Origin: Micromonospora chalcea
GTDB taxonomy: Bacteria > Actinomycetota > Actinomycetes > Mycobacteriales > Micromonosporaceae
Direction: 5' to 3'
Assembly (NCBI RefSeq): GCF_002926165.1
Contig: NZ_MAGP01000109.1
Location: 1 to 64,000 of the forward strand
Length of the DNA stretch: 64,000 nucleotides
Shown: piece by piece, positions 13,614 to 22,504 of the stretch
Numbering within the stretch: the first letter of the stretch is position 1
Layout: each line of letters opens with the position of its first letter
Position numbers and translations under genes: made by a program
Notes under the pieces: generated by a model
What the model was told of the DNA's origin: nothing
Database searches by the model: none
The model's input: only the letters and a program-made list of their open reading frames with translations

Positions 13614-14060
13614 CTCAGTCCTCCAGGTGCGGCGCGGGCCGACGCCCGATCACCGCCGCTAGTCCGTCCTCAGTGGAGGAACGGGATTGGTGTGCCGTAC
13701 GGTGTGCGCGAAGCCTGCAAAACCTTGCCAATGCCGGGGCCTGTGGTCAAGCCGGGATCTCGAGTGCTGTTTCGGGACAGCCATCCCACATGCTGGGGAC
13801 ACGGAACATTAACTGACAATTACTGCACAGAAGCGTGTGACCACTCTGGAGTGACATCCCCTGATCAGGGGGTTGGAGAAAAGAAGGTATTAGGTGATCG
13901 GATCACGGGTTGCGCCGACCCCGACCGTTTCCTGCCTCCCTGCGGCTTCCCAAACACGATCTCGTCTGATGAAATCGCGGCCGTGCCGCGCGTGGCGCTG
14001 GCCGCTGCACCAGGCACGGGTCAGTGGGTCGCGCGTGGAAGAAACGACGGAGGCGATGTC
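13614..14060. other. 447-bp divergent control region before conservon
   Basis: No convincing gene is seen. The region holds an AT-richer patch near 13801-13830 and two palindromes built on the same GATC core: CCCCTGATCAGGGG at 13858-13871 (perfect) and GTGATC-G-GATCAC at 13894-13906 (perfect, one-base centre), spaced 36 bases apart start to start. It must contain promoters for the lipoprotein (minus) and cvnA (plus). Confidence 0.5.
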
Positions 14061-17000
14061 GTGAGCACCGGACCTACGACCCTGCCCGGGAGCCCCAACG
14101 CCGAACAGCGGAACCGGCGACGGCGCCTGCCGAGGCTGCGCGACGCGCGGATCCGCTCGAAACTCGCCCTCATCCTGGTCGTTCCGGTCGCGGCTGTCAT
14201 CGCACTGGCAACTATCCGACTCGTCTCGGTGGGACAGGGCGCGTACGAGGCGGACCGGGTCCGGTCGCTGACGGCCGTGTCGGTGGACATCTCGGCACTC
14301 ACCCAGGACCTCCACAAGGAGCGGATGGCCGCGGCGTTCTTCCTGGCCAAGCCGGACGAGAAGCCGGACGCGTACAACCTGCGGGTGCGCCAGACCGACG
14401 AGCGCATCGCGGCGTACCAGGAGGAGCGGCGCCGGCTCGGTGACGTGCCGGGCGCGGTCAGCAACCAGCTCAAGGTCATCGACGCCCACCTGTCCACGTT
14501 GAACGGCGTGCGCCAGGAGGTGCTGGACCGGTCGCAGATGCCGGTGGCCGAGGCCAGCCTGCGCTACGGCATCGTCCTGGACGACCTGGTCGCGTACAGC
14601 GACGCCCTGGCACAGCAGCCGGGCGCGGAGAGCCTGGCCGACGCCCGCCGCGCAGTGGCCGCGTTCGCCCACGCCAAGTCCGCGGTGGCCGAGGAACAGG
14701 CGGTCGCCTTCACCGCGCTCGGCGCCGGCCGGATCGACGAGGAGCAGTTCTCCTCCTTCGTGGCCACCCTGACCAGTCAGCAGGAGGCGCTGCTCACCTT
14801 CTCCCGGTCCGCGACGCCGGCCCAGCGGGCCCTGGTGGACCGCACCGTCTCCGGTGACGCCGTCCAGCTCGCCGACCGGGTCGCCGCCGACCTGTCCCGC
14901 TCGGTCGGGCGTCCCGCGCTCGTCACCCGGCAGGAGGCGTCCGACGCCATCGGCGCGGTCGACGAGCTGATGCGGTGGGCGGAGATCCAGCTCCTGGACG
15001 ACCTGCTCGCCGACGCCGACGAGGTACGCGCCGACGTGATCCAGCAGGCGGTCGTGGAGGGCCTGCTGGTGCTGATCACGCTGGCCGTCGCGGTGACGCT
15101 CGCCGTGGTGCTCGCCCGGTCGCTGAACGACTCGCTGCGCCGGCTGCGTGAGGGCGCGCTCGCGGTGGCGAACCACGACCTGCCGGACGCGGTGAGCCGG
15201 CTGCAGAACGTCAACGCCATCGGTGACGGCGGCGTGGACGAGATCGTCCAGCAGGTCCGGGACCCGATCAAGCTGACCAACCGCGACGAGGTCGGCCAGG
15301 TGGCCGTCGCCTTCAACGTGGTCCACCGGGAGGCGGTGCGGGTGGCGGCCGAGCAGGCCGCGCTGCGCACGAGCGTCTCGGCGATGTTCCTCAACCTGGC
15401 CCGCCGCTCGCAGAGCCTGGTCGACCGCATGATCGGCGAGCTGGACGCGATCGAGCGGTCCGAGGAGGACCCGAAGCGTCTGGCGCAGCTGTTCGAGCTG
15501 GACCACCTGGCCACCCGGATGCGCCGCAACGACGAGAACCTGCTGGTGCTCGCCGGCGCCGACTCGGCGGTGCCGCGTCGCGACGACGCGCTCCTGGTCG
15601 ACGTGCTGCGTGCTGCGCAGTCCGAGGTGGAGCTCTACAACCGGATCGAGTTCGGCACCGTCGACACCGACATCTCGGTGGCCGCCCACGCCGTCAACGA
15701 CGTCGTCCGGCTGGTCGCGGAACTGCTCGACAACGCCACCCGCTTCTCGCCGCCGAACACCTCGGTGGTGGCCGACGGCCGCCGGATCCGCGACTACGTG
15801 CTGATCCAGATCGAGGACCGGGGGCTCGGCCTCAGCGACGAACAGCTCGACTCGCTCAACCGGCGTCTGGCCGCGCCGCCGACCGTCGACGTGGCAGCGT
15901 TCCGGCTGATGGGTCTGGCCGTGGTGAGCCGGCTCGCCTCCCGGTACGGCATCCGGGTCGAGCTGCGCCGCAACGTCGAGGGCGGCACCGTCGCCCAGGT
16001 CACGCTGCCGAACTCGACAGTGGTGCTGCCGGCCAACCGTGGTCAGGCCCCGCTGACCCGGCCGCGCCAGCCGCTGGCCGTCGAGCAGTCGCCGCTGAGC
16101 CAGGTCGGCGTCGCCGACGCGCTTGCCGGCGCCGGCCGGGGCGCCGCCACCGCGACGCTCGCCGACGGGTGGCGCGGGGCGACCACCGCCCCGCCCGCCA
16201 GGTGGCAGGCGCCCGCCGAGGCGCGGGACACCACTCCCGCCGTACAACTGGGCGGGGCGACCGGCACGTTGCCGGCGGTCCCGGCGCCTCCGGCAACGCC
16301 GGCCCCGGTCTCCGGGGCGGGCTGGTCGGCCGGCGGGCCGACGGTGGCGTACCCGGCGCTGGACCCGCTGCCCAAGCGGTCGCCGGGCGTCGAGGCCGCC
16401 CAGCCGGTCGCACCTCCGGCCTACCAGCCGCTCGCCGCGGCGCCGGCGGTGGAGACCACCCCGGCGACGCCCGTGGTGGCCCGTCCCGAGCAGCGGGCCG
16501 AGGCCCCGATATTCCGGGAGATGGAGGCGGTCTGGTTCCGCTCGCACGGAGAGGACGAGACCACGATCTTCACTCGGCCCACCTTCGACGAGCCGCCCGC
16601 GCCGGCCCAGCCGGCCGTGCCGCCGCCCGCGGCGTCGGCTCGCCCGCCCCTGCCCACCCGTACCCCGGGCGCCCAGGCGTCGGGGCTGAGCACGCCGGCC
16701 GCGTACCACGCACCGGCCGTGCCGTCCGCGTCACCCGCGGACGCCGCCCCGTCGTCGCCCGCCGTCGCGTCGCCGCCCACGGCTGCCGCGGCACCGCCAC
16801 CGGCCGCCCCGGCGCCGCCACCCGCCGCCGAGCCCGCACCCGCCATCGACCCGAGCGCCTGGCGTACGGCGGCCGACGAGGGCTGGACGCGGGCCAGCCG
16901 GGCCGCGGAGCCCACCACCGGCGGCACCACCCGTTCCGGCCTGCCCAAGCGGGTGCCGCAGGCCCAGCTCGTGCCTGGTGGGATAGAGCCGAAGAGCGGC

Positions 17001-17129
17001 CGGGACCGCAGCCGGCGCACGCCGGACGAGGTCCGGGGGCTGCTCTCCGCCTACCACCGTGGCGTCCAGCGGGGCCGTACGGCCGGCGCCGACCTGAACA
17101 GCACCTCGACCAAGGAGACGAACCGATGA
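14061..17129 (+). CDS. cvnA: Conservon sensor histidine kinase-like protein CvnA (nitrate/nitrite-sensing domain)
   Basis: The 1022-residue protein has a basic N-terminus, a transmembrane helix at about residues 34-56, an extracytoplasmic NIT-type sensing region rich in DLHKERMAAAFFLAK-like helices, a second helix at about 330-355, HAMP, and a histidine-kinase-like ATPase with N box ELLDNATRFSPP near 553 and G box RGLGLSDEQ. A normal phospho-accepting H box is not obvious; LARRSQSLVDRMIGELDAIE replaces it, as is usual in conservons. The last 350 or so residues are Pro/Ala-rich. GTG 14061 is chosen because ACGGAGG is eight bases upstream. Its stop overlaps cvnB. Conservons act as G-protein-like membrane signalling complexes. 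Confidence 0.9.
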   Translation: MSTGPTTLPGSPNAEQRNRRRRLPRLRDARIRSKLALILVVPVAAVIALATIRLVSVGQGAYEADRVRSLTAVSVDISALTQDLHKERMAAAFFLAKPDEKPDAYNLRVRQTDERIAAYQEERRRLGDVPGAVSNQLKVIDAHLSTLNGVRQEVLDRSQMPVAEASLRYGIVLDDLVAYSDALAQQPGAESLADARRAVAAFAHAKSAVAEEQAVAFTALGAGRIDEEQFSSFVATLTSQQEALLTFSRSATPAQRALVDRTVSGDAVQLADRVAADLSRSVGRPALVTRQEASDAIGAVDELMRWAEIQLLDDLLADADEVRADVIQQAVVEGLLVLITLAVAVTLAVVLARSLNDSLRRLREGALAVANHDLPDAVSRLQNVNAIGDGGVDEIVQQVRDPIKLTNRDEVGQVAVAFNVVHREAVRVAAEQAALRTSVSAMFLNLARRSQSLVDRMIGELDAIERSEEDPKRLAQLFELDHLATRMRRNDENLLVLAGADSAVPRRDDALLVDVLRAAQSEVELYNRIEFGTVDTDISVAAHAVNDVVRLVAELLDNATRFSPPNTSVVADGRRIRDYVLIQIEDRGLGLSDEQLDSLNRRLAAPPTVDVAAFRLMGLAVVSRLASRYGIRVELRRNVEGGTVAQVTLPNSTVVLPANRGQAPLTRPRQPLAVEQSPLSQVGVADALAGAGRGAATATLADGWRGATTAPPARWQAPAEARDTTPAVQLGGATGTLPAVPAPPATPAPVSGAGWSAGGPTVAYPALDPLPKRSPGVEAAQPVAPPAYQPLAAAPAVETTPATPVVARPEQRAEAPIFREMEAVWFRSHGEDETTIFTRPTFDEPPAPAQPAVPPPAASARPPLPTRTPGAQASGLSTPAAYHAPAVPSASPADAAPSSPAVASPPTAAAAPPPAAPAPPPAAEPAPAIDPSAWRTAADEGWTRASRAAEPTTGGTTRSGLPKRVPQAQLVPGGIEPKSGRDRSRRTPDEVRGLLSAYHRGVQRGRTAGADLNSTSTKETNR

Positions 17130-17533
17130 ACAGGCCGGCGGCCATGCAGGACATGGGTTGGCTTCTCACCAACTTCGCCGACAGCGTGGCGGGCATCGCC
17201 CACGTGGTGGCGGTCTCCGCGGACGGGCTGCTGCTCGCCTCCTCCCGGGATCTGCCGGGGGACCGGGCCGACCAGCTTGCCGCGATCACCTCCGGCGTGG
17301 TGAGCCTGACCGAGGGCGCGGCGCGCATGTTCAGCGCCGGCGGGGTGCTGCAGACCGTGATCGAGATGGACAGCGGCTACCTGTTCCTGATGTCCATCAG
17401 CGACGGCTCGTCGATGGCCGTGCTCGCGGCGCGCAGCTGCGACGTGGGCCAGGTCGGCTACGAGATGGCGTTGCTCGTGGAACGGGTCGGTCAGGCGCTG
17501 GTCCCGCTGCCGAGGGACGCCGTCCGGTCCTGA
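17126..17533 (+). CDS. cvnB: Roadblock/LC7 protein CvnB
   Basis: The 135-residue protein is a Roadblock/LC7 fold of the bacterial conservon type: LTNFADSVAGIAHVVAVSADGLLLASS, then LPGDRADQLAAITSGVVSLTEGA and GYLFLMSISDGSSMAVLA. It is expected to act on the CvnD GTPase, in the manner of MglB toward MglA. The ATG overlaps the cvnA stop (ATGA), which indicates coupled translation. Confidence 0.92.
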   Translation: MNRPAAMQDMGWLLTNFADSVAGIAHVVAVSADGLLLASSRDLPGDRADQLAAITSGVVSLTEGAARMFSAGGVLQTVIEMDSGYLFLMSISDGSSMAVLAARSCDVGQVGYEMALLVERVGQALVPLPRDAVRS

Positions 17534-17592
17534 CCGGGCCGCCGAGATGAGCCGGAGCCGCTGCGCTCCGTACGAGGGGAGGTGATCGCGAG

Positions 17593-17955
17593 ATGGAACC
17601 GCGACGTGATCCGCGTGGCGCGCTGGTGCGACCGTACGCGGTCACCCGGGGCCGCACCGAGCCGTTGCAGAACATCGCGCTCGAGGCGGTGCTGTCCAGC
17701 ACGCCCACGCAGTCGGCCGAGGCGCGGTTCGCCGGGCACGACAAGTACCGCATCTCCTCGGTCTGTGAAGGCCGGGCACAGTCGCTGGCGGAAATCGCCG
17801 CTTACACCCGGATGCCGCTGGGCGTCACCCGGGTGCTGGTCGCCGACATGGTGGCCGAGGGCCTGCTGACGCTACACACTGCCGCTCCCGCGACGGGTTT
17901 CGCGGCGCGGATGAACCTGCTTGGAAGGGTGCTAAGTGGACTTCGCGAACTATGA
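17593..17955 (+). CDS. cvnC: DUF742 winged-helix-like protein CvnC
   Basis: The 120-residue DUF742 protein has RGALVRPYAVTRGRTEP at the start and the helical core KYRISSVCEGRAQSLAEIAAYTRMPLGVTRVLVADMVAEGLL, which resembles a winged helix. It is a standard conservon member of unknown biochemical role. A GAGGGGAGGTGA stretch lies upstream of ATG 17593. Its 3' end overlaps the cvnD start by 20 bases. Confidence 0.9.
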   Translation: MEPRRDPRGALVRPYAVTRGRTEPLQNIALEAVLSSTPTQSAEARFAGHDKYRISSVCEGRAQSLAEIAAYTRMPLGVTRVLVADMVAEGLLTLHTAAPATGFAARMNLLGRVLSGLREL

Positions 17956-18553
17956 CCCCGACGGGGTGAACCGCGGCCGGGAGATCATCTCCGCGAAGAT
18001 CGTGGTCGCGGGCGGCTTCGGCGTGGGCAAGACCACGCTGGTCGGTGCGATCTCCGAGATCCAGCCGCTGACCACCGAGGCGCTGATGACCGCCGCCGGC
18101 GTGGGCATCGACGACCCGTCGAAGGTGCCGGGCAAGGAGACCACCACGGTCGCCATGGACTTCGGCCGTATCACCATGGCCGAGGACCTGATCCTCTACC
18201 TGTTCGGCACCCCGGGCCAGACCCGTTTCTGGTTCATGTGGGACGAGATCATCCGGGGCGCGGTGGGCGCGGCGGTGCTCGTGGACACCCGGCGGATCAC
18301 CGACGCGTTCGCGCCGCTGGACTACTTCGAGAACCGCAAGCTGCCGTACGTCGTGGCGTTGAACCGCTTCGACGACGCGCCGCACTACGAGATGGAGGAG
18401 ATCCGGGAGGCGCTCGCCATCTCCCCGGACGTGCCGATGGTCCTGTGCGACGCCCGTCGGCGCGACTCGGTCAAGCAGGTGCTGGTGACAGTGGTCGAGC
18501 ACGCGATGCTCCGCCTCCAGGCCGAGCACGGCTACCCGGCCTCGGTGGGCTGA
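17936..18553 (+). CDS. cvnD: Conservon small GTPase CvnD
   Basis: The 205-residue protein is a Ras-like GTPase of the conservon class: P loop GGFGVGKTT at about residues 26-34, switch-region TTTVAMDFGRI, the DxxG equivalent FGTPGQTRFWFMWDE in which Gly-Thr-Pro-Gly replaces DxxG, and base-recognition NRFD (for NKxD). It is the effector G protein of the CvnABCD complex. The GTG start lies inside cvnC. The gene ends in a palindrome shared with the end of nnaR. Confidence 0.92.
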   Translation: MDFANYDPDGVNRGREIISAKIVVAGGFGVGKTTLVGAISEIQPLTTEALMTAAGVGIDDPSKVPGKETTTVAMDFGRITMAEDLILYLFGTPGQTRFWFMWDEIIRGAVGAAVLVDTRRITDAFAPLDYFENRKLPYVVALNRFDDAPHYEMEEIREALAISPDVPMVLCDARRRDSVKQVLVTVVEHAMLRLQAEHGYPASVG

Positions 18554-18584
18554 CCGCCTGCGGGTCAGTCGACCCGCAGGCGGT
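18553..18584. terminator. Bidirectional terminator between cvnD and nnaR
   Basis: A perfect 14-bp stem, ACCGCCTGCGGGTC with GACCCGCAGGCGGT, closes on AGTC. It begins at the last base of the cvnD stop and its right arm encodes the last residues of nnaR, so one hairpin serves two converging genes. Confidence 0.7.
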
Positions 18585-19653
18585 ACCCCCGCTTGACGAC
18601 CGTCTGCACCACGCGGGGCGCCTTCAGGCCGACCCGCAGCCGGGCGACGGCCATCTCCACGGCGTGCTCGTCGGCGCCGCGCGGCAGCGTACGCAGCAGC
18701 GCGGTGCGGGAGAGCACCTTGCCGGGTGACGCGGCGAGCGCCCGCAGCACGGCCATCGGGGCCGGCGCGAGCTGGCGCAGTTCCCCGTCCACCACCGCGG
18801 CGTGGCCGCGCAGCGTCAGCACGTGCCCGGCCGCCTTCACCGAGACCGTGCGCCGGGGCAGCTCCTCGACGATGGTGCGGACCAGCGCGCCCAACCGGGC
18901 CCGGCTCGGCGCGCTCACCGGCACCCCACGCCGGACCAGCGGCTCGGCGGTGACGGTGCCCACGCACCCGGCCAGCACGTCGCCGCGCAGCGCCTCCAGC
19001 ACCGTCTCGGTACGGTCCCCGGCCGCCCGCAGCAGGGCCTCGGCCGCCGGAGCCGAGGTGAACGTGACCGCGTCGACGAGCCGCCCGGCGACCAGGTCGA
19101 TGAGCCGGTGCAGCGGCGCCGGATCGGCCGGCGGCGCCCATCGGTAGACCGGCACCTCGATCACCGTGGCCCCGGCCGCCACCAGCGCGTCGGTGCACTC
19201 GGGTTGCCGCTCACCGTGCAGTTGCATCGCCACCACGTGGCCGGCCACGCCGCGCGCGACCAGGTGCTCCACCACCTCGTCGCAGCTCTCCGAGCCCGGC
19301 GACCAGTGCTCGCGCAGTCCGGCGGCGCGGATCGCCCCGGTCGCCTTCGGGCCCCGGGACACCACGTACGCGCGGGCGAGCGTGGCGCGCAGCGGCTCGG
19401 CCAGCCCCCAGCCCTCGGCCGCCTCCAGCCAGCCCCGCATGCCGATGCCGGTGTTGGCCATCAGCACGTCCGGCGGATGTTCCAGGCAGGCCCGGGTGGC
19501 CTCACGCAGGTCGGTGTCGTCGGCGAGCGGGACGATCCGCAGCGCCGGGGCGAGCACCACCCGCGCCCCGCGCCGCTGGAGCAGCGCGGCCAGTTCGTCG
19601 CGCCGCCGGTCCGCGGTGACCCCGATGGTGAAACCGGCCAGCTCGTCGCGCAT
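18565..19653 (-). CDS. nnaR: Nitrate/nitrite assimilation regulator NnaR (HemD-like domain plus winged helix)
   Basis: The 362-residue protein joins a uroporphyrinogen-III synthase-like domain (residues about 5-255: FTIGVTADRRRDELAALLQRRGARVV, YVVSRGPKAT, VPVYRWAPP, AVTFTSAPAAEALL) to a C-terminal OmpR-type winged helix (about 265-362: GKVLSRTALLRTL, DEHAVEMAVARLRVGL, VQTVVKRGYRLRVD). This is the NnaR layout known from Streptomyces and Mycobacterium, a co-activator with GlnR of nitrate genes. A remaining HemD activity feeding siroheme for NirB is possible. ATG 19653 overlaps the nirD stop (ATGA); it is the last gene of the nas operon. Confidence 0.88.
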   Translation of the reverse strand: MRDELAGFTIGVTADRRRDELAALLQRRGARVVLAPALRIVPLADDTDLREATRACLEHPPDVLMANTGIGMRGWLEAAEGWGLAEPLRATLARAYVVSRGPKATGAIRAAGLREHWSPGSESCDEVVEHLVARGVAGHVVAMQLHGERQPECTDALVAAGATVIEVPVYRWAPPADPAPLHRLIDLVAGRLVDAVTFTSAPAAEALLRAAGDRTETVLEALRGDVLAGCVGTVTAEPLVRRGVPVSAPSRARLGALVRTIVEELPRRTVSVKAAGHVLTLRGHAAVVDGELRQLAPAPMAVLRALAASPGKVLSRTALLRTLPRGADEHAVEMAVARLRVGLKAPRVVQTVVKRGYRLRVD

Positions 19654-20000
19654 CACTGCTCCTGCCGTAACCGCACCTCGACCTGGCCGTCCCGGCAGCG
19701 CACCCGGTGCCGCGTCAACGTCACGCCGGGCAGGTCCAGGCACCGCCCGGTGGTGAGGTCGTAGACCTGCTTGTGCAGCGGCGAGGCGAGCGTCGGCACG
19801 CCGCCCCGGCTGCCCACGAGACCGCGGGACATGACGTACGCGCCGCCGACCGGGTCGAGGTTGTCCACCGCGTACAGGCCGTGCGCGGTGCGGAACACCG
19901 CCACCTGCACGCCGTCGACGAGCGCGGCCACGCCCCGGTCGAGGTCGAGCCGGTCCAGCGGGCAGACCGGCGTCCAGTCCAGCGTGACGACGGGGCTCAT
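19653..20000 (-). CDS. nirD: Nitrite reductase small subunit NirD
   Basis: The 115-residue protein is a Rieske-like fold subunit of the NADH-dependent assimilatory nitrite reductase. It has VCPLDRLDLDRGVAALVDG, VAVFRTAHGLYAVDNLDPVG and SPLHKQVYDLTTGRCLD; the Rieske Cys/His ligands are largely absent (Asn-Leu-Asp in place of CxH), which is normal for NirD. It overlaps nirB and nnaR by four bases on each side. Confidence 0.93.
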   Translation of the reverse strand: MSPVVTLDWTPVCPLDRLDLDRGVAALVDGVQVAVFRTAHGLYAVDNLDPVGGAYVMSRGLVGSRGGVPTLASPLHKQVYDLTTGRCLDLPGVTLTRHRVRCRDGQVEVRLRQEQ

Positions 20001-22504
20001 CGGCGTACCTCCGGCAGTCCGAGCGCGACGGGTTGGCGGCGGTGCCCGGCGTCCCGCGCCGGCACCGGCTGGCCCCGCTCCCGGGTGAACGAGATGGACG
20101 GGTCGGGCACGCCGGGCGCGTTGACGAACGAGGTGAAGCGGCGCAGCCGGTCCGGGTCCTCCAGCACGTCGCGCCACTCGTCGGAGTAGCTCGTGACGTG
20201 CCGGGCCATCGCCGCGTCCAGGTCGGCGCAGAGGCCGAGCGAGTCGTCCACGAGCACCGACCGGAGGTGGTCCAGGCCGCCGTCCATCGCCTCGATCCAG
20301 GCGGCGGTGCGCTGCAACCGGTCGGCGGTGCGGATGTAGTACATGAGGAACCTGTCGATCAGCGTGACCAGCTCGGCGGTGCTCAGGTCGGTGGCGAACA
20401 GGTCGGCGTGCCGGGGCCGGAAGCCGCCGTTGCCGCCGACGTACAGGTTCCAGCCGCCCTCGGTGGCGATGACGCCGAAGTCCTTGCTGCGGGCCTCGGC
20501 GCACTCGCGGGCGCAGCCGGAGACGGCGGACTTGAGCTTGTGCGGCGCGCGCAGCCCCCGGTAGCGCAGCTCCAGCGCGACGGCGAGCCCGACCGAGTCC
20601 TGCACGCCGTAGCGGCACCAGGTGTCGCCGACGCAGGACTTCACGGTACGCAGCGCCTTGCCGTAGGCGTGGCCCGACTCGAAGCCCGCGTCGACGAGCC
20701 GGCGCCAGATCTGCGGCAACTGGTCGACCCGCGCGCCGAACAGGTCGATCCGCTGCCCGCCGGTGATCTTCGTGTAGAGCTGGAAGTCGCGGGCCACCTC
20801 GCCGATCGCGATGAGCTTCTCCGGGGTGATCTCCCCGCCGGGGATCCGGGGCACCACCGAGTAGCTGCCGTCGCGTTGCAGGTTGGCCAGGAAGTGGTCG
20901 TTCGTGTCCTGCAGCGACGCCGCCTCGCCGTCGAGCACGTGACCGGTGCCGAGCGAGGCCAGGATGGAGGCCACCACCGGCTTGCAGATGTCGCAGCCGC
21001 TCCCGCGCCCGTGCTCGGCGACGAGCCGGGAGAACGTGCGGATGCCCCGCACCCGGATCAGGTCGAACAGCTCCTGCCGGCTGTGGTCGAAGTGCTCGCA
21101 CAACGCCGTCGACTGGCGTACCCCGGCGGCGTCCAGCAGCTGCTTGAGCATCGGCACGCAGGAGCCGCAGCTCGTACCGGCCCGGGTGCACGCCTTCAGC
21201 GCCGGCACGTCGGCCGCGCCGCCGGCGATGGCCGCGTCCAGGTCGGCCCGGGTCACCGCGTTGCAGGAGCAGACCTGCGCGCCGGCCGGCAACGCGCCCG
21301 CACCGGCGCCCGCGCCGCCGGCCGGCGCCAGCAGGGCCAGCGGGGGAGCGGGCAGCGGCCCGCCGACACTGGCCCGCAACGCCGGATACGCGCTCGCGTC
21401 GCCGACCAGCACGCCGCCGAGCAGTGTCCGCGCGTCGTCGGAGAGGACCAGCTTCGCGTACGAGCGGGTGGCCGGGTCGGTGTACGTCACGTCGAGGCAG
21501 CCCGGGGTGACGCCGTGCGCGTCACCGAACGAGGCCACGTCCACGCCGAGCAGCTTGAGTTTCGTCGCGGTGTCCGCGCCGGGGAACGTCGCCGCGCCGC
21601 CGAGCAGCCGGTCCGCCACCACCTCGGCGGTGGCGTACCCGGGCGCGACCAGTCCGTGGCAGACGCCGTCCACCGCCGCGCACTCGCCGACCGCCCAGAT
21701 CCGCTCGTCGGCGGTCCGGCAGGCCGCGTCCACCAGCACGCCGCCGCGCGGGCCCAGCGGCAGCCCGGCCGCGCGGGCCAGCTCGTCGCGCGGCCGGATC
21801 CCGGCGGCGACCACCACCAGCTCCGCGTCGAGCGTGCGCCCGTCGGCCAGGTCGAGCGCGGCCACAGTGCCGTCCGGCCCGGGACGCAGCGCCGTGGTGG
21901 CCACCCCGAGGTACGGCGTGACGCCCAGCTCCTCGACGTACCGCCGGAGCATCGCGCCGCCCGCCTCGTCCACCTGCACCGGCATCAGCCGGGGCGCGAA
22001 CTCGACCACGCTGGTGGCGAGCCCGAGCAGCCGCAGCGCGTTCGCCGCCTCCAGCCCGAGCAGCCCGCCACCGATCACCGCACCGGTGCGGCGGCCCCGG
22101 GCGTGCTCCCGGATCGCGGTCAGGTCGTCCAGCGTCCGGTAGACGAAGACGCCTGGCAGATCGGTGCCGTCGACCGGCGGCACGAACGCGTACGAGCCGG
22201 TGGCGAGCACCAGCGCGTCGTACGGGTACTCGCCGGCCGCCGTGGTCACCACCCGCCGTGCCCGGTCGACGCCGGTGGCCGGTTCGCCCAGGCGCAGGTC
22301 CACTCCGGCGTCGGGGGTGTGCACCGTCAGCTCGTCGGCGTCCACCCCGTCGAAGACGGCCGAGAGCCGCACCCGGTCGTACGCCGGACGCCGTTCCTCG
22401 GCGAGCACCGTGACCCGCCACCGCCCGTCGGTGTCCCGGGCCCGCAGCGCCTCGACGAAGCGCTGCCCGACCATGCCGTTCCCGACGACAATCAGCTCAC
22501 TCAT
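19997..22504 (-). CDS. nirB: Nitrite reductase large subunit NirB
   Basis: The 835-residue cytosolic enzyme reduces nitrite to ammonium with NAD(P)H. Domains in order are an FAD/NAD(P) disulfide-reductase module (VVGNGMVGQRFVEALR, GAVIGGGLLGLEAANAL), a BFD-type 2Fe-2S domain (CSCNAVTRADL and CTRAGTSCGSC, about residues 415-465), and the ferredoxin-like/siroheme module with SCVGDTWCRYG and SGCARECAEA supplying the four Cys of the 4Fe-4S-siroheme centre. Length matches the family. It overlaps both flanking genes by four bases. Confidence 0.96.
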   Translation of the reverse strand: MSELIVVGNGMVGQRFVEALRARDTDGRWRVTVLAEERRPAYDRVRLSAVFDGVDADELTVHTPDAGVDLRLGEPATGVDRARRVVTTAAGEYPYDALVLATGSYAFVPPVDGTDLPGVFVYRTLDDLTAIREHARGRRTGAVIGGGLLGLEAANALRLLGLATSVVEFAPRLMPVQVDEAGGAMLRRYVEELGVTPYLGVATTALRPGPDGTVAALDLADGRTLDAELVVVAAGIRPRDELARAAGLPLGPRGGVLVDAACRTADERIWAVGECAAVDGVCHGLVAPGYATAEVVADRLLGGAATFPGADTATKLKLLGVDVASFGDAHGVTPGCLDVTYTDPATRSYAKLVLSDDARTLLGGVLVGDASAYPALRASVGGPLPAPPLALLAPAGGAGAGAGALPAGAQVCSCNAVTRADLDAAIAGGAADVPALKACTRAGTSCGSCVPMLKQLLDAAGVRQSTALCEHFDHSRQELFDLIRVRGIRTFSRLVAEHGRGSGCDICKPVVASILASLGTGHVLDGEAASLQDTNDHFLANLQRDGSYSVVPRIPGGEITPEKLIAIGEVARDFQLYTKITGGQRIDLFGARVDQLPQIWRRLVDAGFESGHAYGKALRTVKSCVGDTWCRYGVQDSVGLAVALELRYRGLRAPHKLKSAVSGCARECAEARSKDFGVIATEGGWNLYVGGNGGFRPRHADLFATDLSTAELVTLIDRFLMYYIRTADRLQRTAAWIEAMDGGLDHLRSVLVDDSLGLCADLDAAMARHVTSYSDEWRDVLEDPDRLRRFTSFVNAPGVPDPSISFTRERGQPVPARDAGHRRQPVALGLPEVRR

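Noticed and set aside
13692..14060. N-terminal extension of cvnA from an upstream ATG
   Set aside because: The extra 120 or so residues contain many Cys/His/Pro without family similarity, while GTG 14061 has a good ribosome site and gives the standard conservon N-terminus.
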